From NCBI GenBank assembly GCA_902727895.1, contig CACVAP010000068.1, positions 1-64,000 of the forward strand: a DNA stretch of 64,000 bases, given 5' to 3'. This DNA is from an uncultured Sulfurovum sp. GTDB taxonomy: Bacteria; Campylobacterota; Campylobacteria; Campylobacterales; Sulfurovaceae. This document shows positions 58,842 to 64,000 of this stretch, in pieces (the first letter of the stretch is position 1; every line of letters starts with the position of its first letter). Both the position numbers and the translations under genes were made by a program. The notes beneath the pieces were generated by a model. That model had not been told where the DNA came from. It ran no database searches and saw nothing but the letters and a program-made list of their open reading frames with translations.

Positions 58842-59930
58842 ATGTATAAAACAATAATGTTGTATTTAACAATGACCTTAACAGTACTCAATGCTAGTAA
58901 CATTGAACAAGAGATTGGAATTAATATTGGTTTAAATTCAACCAAAAATGAAGATGGTAATAAATTTAAAAATCCAACAGTTGGACTTACTTATCAAAAT
59001 AATAAGTATGTAATTTCTCCAAGAGTTGACATAGATTATACTAAAGTAAATAATGATCAAGCGTCTGCACTTGTTAAAGCTTCGGTAAATGGTGTATATG
59101 AGTATGAAAACCATACTGTGGCAACACCTTATGCTCTTGCTGGAGTCGGATATGAATATGTAAGTGGTGCTACTGAAGGTGCATTTGAAAGTCATCCCTT
59201 TATACAAGGTGGTGCAGGTGTTAAAGTAGACTTAGAACAAGGCTTCAAAGCACGTGTTGAAGGAAAAGTATTACAAATTATTGGTGGTGATGATGAAAAC
59301 AATGAGTTTATGCTAACTGCTGGTGTAAGTATGCCAATTGGTAGAGAAGAACTTGTTAAACATCAAGCTCCTAGAGTTATTAGAGCAGCTCCTGTGATGG
59401 CTAGACCGACGCCTGTGATTGTTAGAGAACCAATTAATAGAGTCTCAGTTTTTCATAGTAATAATAATGAATGTCCTATTAAAATCTCTGCATCTGATTT
59501 TGATAGAGATGGGGTACAGGATAGTATGGATCAATGTCCTGCTACACCTTGTAGTTTTACAGTAGATACTTATGGTTGTCCTATTAAAACTACGCTAAAA
59601 ATAAATTTTGCATCAGGCTCTTCTGAAATTAGATCAGTTTCAAGATTTCAAGTAAGTCGTTTTGCTCAATTTCTTTTACAAAATAGAGGAAGTATGGTTA
59701 AGATTAAAGGTCATACAGACAGTCAAGGTTCTGCTGCTAAAAATTTAACACTTTCAAATCAAAGAGCAAATTCTGTTGTACAAGCTTTAGTCGCACAGGG
59801 GGTGAGTGCTTCTAGGTTAGAAGCTTCTGGTGAAGGTGAAACTATGCCAATGGCTACCAATAAAACAGCAGCAGGTAGAGCGCTAAATCGTCGTATTGAA
59901 GCTGAACTTTTTTACGCTAAAGGAAGATAA
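58842..59930 (+). CDS. OmpA-family outer-membrane protein with TSP3-like linker
   Basis: A signal peptide (MLYLTMTLTVLNAS) is followed by an eight-strand-like barrel (~20-175). A Pro/Arg-rich linker and a short calcium-binding thrombospondin-type-3 element (SDFDRDGVQDSMDQCPATPC) follow. The OmpA C-terminal domain (~245-360) contains IKGHTDSQGSAAKNL, SNQRANSVV and the closing ALNRRIEAEL. It links the outer membrane to peptidoglycan. The stop is 2 bases before the next gene, the first of two TSP3-rich lipoprotein genes, so all three form one operon. The TSP3 element shared with these partners suggests a common calcium-dependent surface structure. Confidence 0.92.
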   Translation: MYKTIMLYLTMTLTVLNASNIEQEIGINIGLNSTKNEDGNKFKNPTVGLTYQNNKYVISPRVDIDYTKVNNDQASALVKASVNGVYEYENHTVATPYALAGVGYEYVSGATEGAFESHPFIQGGAGVKVDLEQGFKARVEGKVLQIIGGDDENNEFMLTAGVSMPIGREELVKHQAPRVIRAAPVMARPTPVIVREPINRVSVFHSNNNECPIKISASDFDRDGVQDSMDQCPATPCSFTVDTYGCPIKTTLKINFASGSSEIRSVSRFQVSRFAQFLLQNRGSMVKIKGHTDSQGSAAKNLTLSNQRANSVVQALVAQGVSASRLEASGEGETMPMATNKTAAGRALNRRIEAELFYAKGR

Positions 59931-59932
59931 TT

Positions 59933-62347
59933 ATGTTACAAATTAAAAATATAATATCTATTTTAATTGTAGGGTTGTTTTTAACTGCCTGTGGTTCAGA
60001 TAGAGCAGGAAGTATTGCTAGTGAAGATAATGGTTCAAGAGGTGTTTTAGGTGTTGTAGATATTGATAGCGATGGTGATGGTATTACAGATATTGATGAA
60101 GAAAATATTTATGGGACTAATCCACAGAGTAAAGATACAGATAATGATGGTCTTTTAGATAATGAAGAAATAAATACCTATGATACCAATGTAGCCAACC
60201 CCGATACAGATGGTGATGGTTTACTTGATGGTGAAGAGATAAATACCTATGATACCAATGTAACCAACCCCGATACAGATGGTGATGGTTTACTTGATGG
60301 TGAAGAGATAAATACCTATGATACGAATGTAACTAACCCCGATACAGATGGTGATGGTTTAGTTGATGGTGAAGAGATAAATACCTATGATACCAATGCA
60401 ACAAATTCAGATACAGATGGTGATGGTTTATTGGATGGTGAAGAGATAAATACCTATGATACAAATGCAACAAATTCAGATACAGATGGTGATAGTTTAT
60501 TGGATGGTGAAGAAATAAATACCTATGATACGAATGCTACTAACCCAGATACAGATGGTGATAGTTTGCTTGATGGTGAAGAGATAAATACCTATGATAC
60601 GAATGCTACTAACCCAGATACAGATGCTGATGGTTTACTTGATGGTGAAGAGATAAATACCTATGATACGAATGCTACTAACCCAGATACAGATGGTGAT
60701 AGTTTGCTTGATGGTGAAGAGATAAATACCTATGATACCAATGCCACTAACCCAGATACAGATGCTGATGGTTTATTGGATGGTGAAGAAATAAATACCT
60801 ATGATACGAATGCTACTAACTCAGATACAGATAATGATGGACTATTAGATGCTGATGAAATCAATATATACAATACAAATGCTAATAGTTCTGATACAGA
60901 TGGCGATGGTTTATTTGATGGTGAAGAGATAAAAACGCAGGATATGAATGCCACAAATTCAGATACAGATGGAGATGGTCTACTTGATGGTGAAGAGATA
61001 AATACCTATGGTACCAATCCAATAAGTTCTGATACAGATAATGATGGACTGTCAGATGCTGACGAAATTAATATGTATGATACGAATGCAACAAACCCAG
61101 ATACAGATGGAGACTGTCTGTTAGATAGTTTTGAAATTCTTAACTACGAAACAAACGCAACAAACCCAGATACAGATGGAGACAGTGTTAATGATGGAGT
61201 TGAAGTTTATTCATATGATACTAACGAGTTAAATGTTAGCTGTCTTAGTAGCCCTGAAACATTAGATACAGGACATAATACTAGTCCAGCTAAAGATGCT
61301 CTTCCTGATTTAACTACTGATATTATAAATGTTTTAGATCCAAGTAATGATAGTGATGGTGATGGACAATCAAATACTTATGAAAACAATTGTACGGAGG
61401 GGGATGCCTTAGATACAACACAACTTTGTGAGTATATTATGGACAGTGAAATAGGACAAATATTGACATCACATGGGTACTCTTATGTACCTGGTGGATT
61501 TGATGTTGATGGAGATGGTATTAATGAAGGTGGTTTTTGGATTTCACGCTATCAGGCAAGATCATCAGGTATAGAAATTGGTAGTGAAGATGTTATTTCT
61601 GATGTTGGGAATGTGAATCAGTACCTTTCTAAAAAGTTCAAAGTTTTAAATAGAAATATTGATGTGTTAAGTTATAACGAGGCACTTTTAGGGGAGACGG
61701 ATGTTGTTGCTGGAACTGAATTAGTTTTTGATGAAGAGAGTGTCGCTGGAATAGAAAGAATATCTGACTTTACACCGTACTTAGCAGAGGTCTGTTTGAG
61801 TCGATATGTTTTAAACGATGCTAATGGTGATAGACTTGATATTGATATTACTATGCCAACACATAAACAATATATGCATGTTAAGATGCTACTAGATGCA
61901 GACTTAGTAACACCTAATGCGAATGGGTTACTTGGAGATGGAAGACATATCCGTAATGGAGTCTTAGGCATAGATCCAAATGTTCCACTTTTTTCATATA
62001 ATTTAATTATTGATGAGTTTGGAGAGGATTTAAAAGAGTATGTACGAAACCTTGTTCAATTAAGACAAACAGTTAATACCAATAGTTTTGTGGATACTTT
62101 TACTTTTGCTGATGATGTACCAGAGTGGTGGGAAGCTAATAGTACAAAGTTTAAAGCTTTTGATACAGGAGCGAATAGTACACAAAACTTAGGTCATGGA
62201 ATTGGTCCAGAAAAAGATTCTTATGCAGTTATTGTAAGAGGTGGAGCAATTTTAAATGTTACTCAAGGAGTTTCAGGAGCATTAACAGATGATGCTGGAC
62301 AAACAAATGGGATTAGTTTTAGAGCAGCTACAGATTATTTGTATTAA
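59933..62347 (+). CDS. Lipoprotein with 17 TSP3-type calcium repeats and a C-terminal FGE/lectin-like domain
   Basis: The start (ISILIVGLFLTAC, lipobox LTAC) is a lipoprotein signal. Residues ~45-435 are 17 near-tandem 23-residue units of the pattern DTDGDGLLDGEEINTYDTN; the DxDGDG loops should bind calcium. A second short linker with calcium loops (SNDSDGDGQSNTYEN) follows. The C-terminal ~310 residues begin SYVPGGFDVDGDGINEGGFW and end NGISFRAATDYLY, resembling the formylglycine-enzyme/C-type-lectin fold. No sulfatase is near, so a carbohydrate- or surface-binding role is likelier. Some repeats lack key residues (DTDADG, DTDGDS), which may weaken calcium binding. Confidence 0.85.
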   Translation: MLQIKNIISILIVGLFLTACGSDRAGSIASEDNGSRGVLGVVDIDSDGDGITDIDEENIYGTNPQSKDTDNDGLLDNEEINTYDTNVANPDTDGDGLLDGEEINTYDTNVTNPDTDGDGLLDGEEINTYDTNVTNPDTDGDGLVDGEEINTYDTNATNSDTDGDGLLDGEEINTYDTNATNSDTDGDSLLDGEEINTYDTNATNPDTDGDSLLDGEEINTYDTNATNPDTDADGLLDGEEINTYDTNATNPDTDGDSLLDGEEINTYDTNATNPDTDADGLLDGEEINTYDTNATNSDTDNDGLLDADEINIYNTNANSSDTDGDGLFDGEEIKTQDMNATNSDTDGDGLLDGEEINTYGTNPISSDTDNDGLSDADEINMYDTNATNPDTDGDCLLDSFEILNYETNATNPDTDGDSVNDGVEVYSYDTNELNVSCLSSPETLDTGHNTSPAKDALPDLTTDIINVLDPSNDSDGDGQSNTYENNCTEGDALDTTQLCEYIMDSEIGQILTSHGYSYVPGGFDVDGDGINEGGFWISRYQARSSGIEIGSEDVISDVGNVNQYLSKKFKVLNRNIDVLSYNEALLGETDVVAGTELVFDEESVAGIERISDFTPYLAEVCLSRYVLNDANGDRLDIDITMPTHKQYMHVKMLLDADLVTPNANGLLGDGRHIRNGVLGIDPNVPLFSYNLIIDEFGEDLKEYVRNLVQLRQTVNTNSFVDTFTFADDVPEWWEANSTKFKAFDTGANSTQNLGHGIGPEKDSYAVIVRGGAILNVTQGVSGALTDDAGQTNGISFRAATDYLY
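60065..61237 (+). repeat. 17 tandem 69-bp TSP3 units
   Basis: Units of exactly 69 bp start at 60065, 60134 and so on. Units 2-10 are almost identical in DNA, while the first and the last several are diverged. Central copies alternate between GGTGATAGT and GCTGATGGT variants, suggesting amplification of two-unit blocks. Confidence 0.95.
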
Positions 62348-62368
62348 ATATTAAATTAGGAACTAAAA

Positions 62369-64000
62369 ATGAAAAAGACTTTAGTAAATATTTTTTTATG
62401 GGCATTTATACTTTTAAGTATACTTTCTTGTGGATCAAATAGATCAAATAACAGTAAGTCCTTAGGTGTTTTAGGTGCTATTGAGATTGTAGACAGCGAT
62501 AAGGATGGCATACCTGATGGCGTAGATGCTGATGTAGATGGAGATGGCGTTAATGACAATGGAACAGATACGGATGGTGATGGAATAATTGATGTTGCTG
62601 ATGTTGACATAGATGGAGATGGTGTTGCTGATAATGGAACAGATACAGATGGAGATGGGATTAATAATACTTATGATTTAGATGATGATAATGATGGTCT
62701 TTTAGATGAAAAAGATCCTAATGATGCGAACTATGATAGTGATGGTGATGGAATCGCTGATGGTGTAGATGTTGACGTAGATGGCGATGGTGTTAATGAT
62801 AATGGAACAGATACAGACGGTGATGGGATAAATGATATTTCGGATGCTGATGTAGATGGCGATGGTATTATTGATAACGGTACAGACTCTGATCAAGATG
62901 GTGTTAACGATGAGTTTGACACGATTGATAATCATTTAGACAAGGATAAAGATGGTTTAGTAGATGCCATTGATCCTGATGATGATAATACAGATATTGA
63001 TAATGATGGCATACCTGATGGGGTAGATGCTGATGTAGATGGCGATGGTGTTAATGATAATGGAACAGATACAGATGCTGATGGGATAAATGATATTTCA
63101 GATGCTGATGTAGATGGCGATGGTGTTAATGATAATGGAACAGATACAGATGGAGATGGAATTAATAATACTCATGATTTAGATGATGATAATGATGCTC
63201 TTTTAGATGAACAAGATCCTAATGATGCGAACTATGATAGTGATGGTGATGGAATTGCTGATGGTGCAGATGTTGATGTAGATGGCGATGGTGTTAATGA
63301 TAATGGAACAGATACAGATGGTGATGGGACAAATGATATTTCGGATGCTGATGTAGATGGCGATGGTGTTATTGATAATGGAATAGACTCTGATAATGAT
63401 GGTATTAATGATAGATTTGACACAATAGATAATCGTTTAGACAAGGATAAAGATGGTTTAGCAGATGCCATTGATCCTGATGATAATAATGCCGATATTG
63501 ATGGTGATGGGATAGCAGATGGCGTAGATGCAGATATTAATGGTGATGGTGTCATTGACAATGGAATAGATACCGATGGTGATGGGATAAATGATATTTC
63601 TGATGTTGACGTAGATGGTGATGGTCTTACTGATAATGGAATAGATGCAGATGGAGATGGGATTAATAATACGCATGATTTAGATGATGACAACGATGGA
63701 CTCCTTGATAATCAAGATCCTAATGATAGAAATTATGATATTGATGGTGATGGAATAGCAGATGGCGTAGATGCTGACATAGATGGCGATGGTGTTAATG
63801 ACAATGGAACAGATACAGATGGAGATGGGATAAATGATGTTTCAGATGCTGATGTAGATGGTGATGGTGTTATTGATAATGGAATAGATTCTGATCAAGA
63901 TGGTGTTAACGATGAGTTTGACACAATTGATAATCGTTTAGACAGGGATAACGATGGTCTAGCCGATGCTATTGATACTGACGACAATAATACAGATATT
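62369..64000 (+). CDS. Giant Asp-rich TSP3-type lipoprotein (3' end outside the window)
   Basis: ATG at 62369 opens a frame that stays open to the window edge (544 codons). The start (MKKTLVNIFLWAFILLSILSC, lipobox ILSC) is a lipoprotein signal. The rest is a nearly unbroken run of short acidic calcium-loop repeats (DVDGDGVNDNGTDTDGDGIN). These are arranged in a larger 167-residue pattern. Composition is extremely rich in Asp, Gly and Asn. It should form a calcium-stiffened rod at the cell surface. It lies 21 bases after the previous gene and is the third gene of the operon. The C-terminal domain, which would show its role, is not in view. Confidence 0.88.
   Translation, partial: MKKTLVNIFLWAFILLSILSCGSNRSNNSKSLGVLGAIEIVDSDKDGIPDGVDADVDGDGVNDNGTDTDGDGIIDVADVDIDGDGVADNGTDTDGDGINNTYDLDDDNDGLLDEKDPNDANYDSDGDGIADGVDVDVDGDGVNDNGTDTDGDGINDISDADVDGDGIIDNGTDSDQDGVNDEFDTIDNHLDKDKDGLVDAIDPDDDNTDIDNDGIPDGVDADVDGDGVNDNGTDTDADGINDISDADVDGDGVNDNGTDTDGDGINNTHDLDDDNDALLDEQDPNDANYDSDGDGIADGADVDVDGDGVNDNGTDTDGDGTNDISDADVDGDGVIDNGIDSDNDGINDRFDTIDNRLDKDKDGLADAIDPDDNNADIDGDGIADGVDADINGDGVIDNGIDTDGDGINDISDVDVDGDGLTDNGIDADGDGINNTHDLDDDNDGLLDNQDPNDRNYDIDGDGIADGVDADIDGDGVNDNGTDTDGDGINDVSDADVDGDGVIDNGIDSDQDGVNDEFDTIDNRLDRDNDGLADAIDTDDNNTDI
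62504..64000 (+). repeat. 501-bp higher-order tandem repeat
   Basis: Landmarks recur every 501 bp: GATGGCATACCTGATGG at 62504 and 63005 with a variant at 63506, and TATGATA (after AAC or AAT) at 62732, 63233 and 63734. Three units (the last cut by the window edge) are each built of many smaller calcium-loop repeats. The exact period and high identity point to recent block duplication. Confidence 0.93.

Noticed and set aside
62356..63693. Long minus-strand frames opposite the Asp-rich repeat gene
   Set aside because: They are open because repeated GAT/GGT codons give no stops in the reverse frames. They have low-complexity Ser/Pro/Ile composition, no ribosome site and no family likeness.
60065..64000. 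CRISPR-like array from regular repeats
   Set aside because: The repeats are contiguous coding units without unique spacers, in one long reading frame per gene.

Overview
The window is AT-rich bacterial chromosome with tightly packed genes on both strands, mostly ordinary Shine-Dalgarno sites and many sigma70-type TATAAT boxes without a clear -35. The gene set points to a Campylobacterota (former Epsilonproteobacteria) member, most like the Sulfurovum/Sulfurimonas group. The pointers are a campylobacterotal-type malate:quinone oxidoreductase, a ferredoxin-thioredoxin-reductase/rhodanese fusion, a histidine kinase with an AHQWRQPL phosphoacceptor box, and many small envelope lipoproteins. The genus is inference. 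I saw no rRNA, tRNA, CRISPR array, insertion sequence or prophage.

Layout. 0-6 kb: a broken Rieske oxygenase gene, an ABC exporter, a malate:quinone oxidoreductase, nrdB with a strong leader hairpin, and a nitrilase-family hydrolase. 6-16 kb: a TPR lipoprotein, DUF937, Pcm methyltransferase, WecB epimerase and a polyprenyl-phosphate sugar transferase (surface glycans), rpmI-rplT, a lipoprotein metallopeptidase with a secreted partner, a PAS protein, an NlpC/P60 hydrolase, and an FTR-rhodanese fusion. 16-25 kb: a giant alpha-2-macroglobulin and penicillin-binding protein 1C, separated by an opposite-strand lipoprotein. 25-28 kb: a FecR / OmpA-lipoprotein / CHASE2 histidine-kinase operon.

28-39 kb: a long minus-strand block. 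It holds a tri-heme lipoprotein that looks related to hydrazine-synthase-alpha-like proteins, a cadherin-like lipoprotein, a TraF-like outer-membrane protein and a DUF1461 membrane protein. Upstream of these lie a Tat-exported gluconate-dehydrogenase-subunit-3-like protein and a GMC oxidoreductase. This is the best candidate for an undescribed envelope redox system. 39-50 kb: mixed genes, including a TPR protein with five nearly identical 141-bp repeats, a secreted metallo-beta-lactamase-fold hydrolase, yajQ, an MFS carrier, yraN, an orphan protein with a nuclease-like N-terminus, and an AAA+ ATPase. 50-58.5 kb: an exported metallopeptidase, a NifX-like / small membrane protein / heme-protein operon facing a DUF134 regulator across paired palindromes, a peroxiredoxin with two possible starts, and recQ-rnhB. 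The rnhB reading frame has absorbed a palindromic repeat.

58.8-64 kb: an operon of an OmpA protein and two lipoproteins dominated by Asp-rich thrombospondin-type-3-like calcium repeats. The first carries 17 units of 69 bp. The second has a 501-bp higher-order period and runs off the window. Overall the window is rich in cell-envelope, calcium-binding and periplasmic redox functions.
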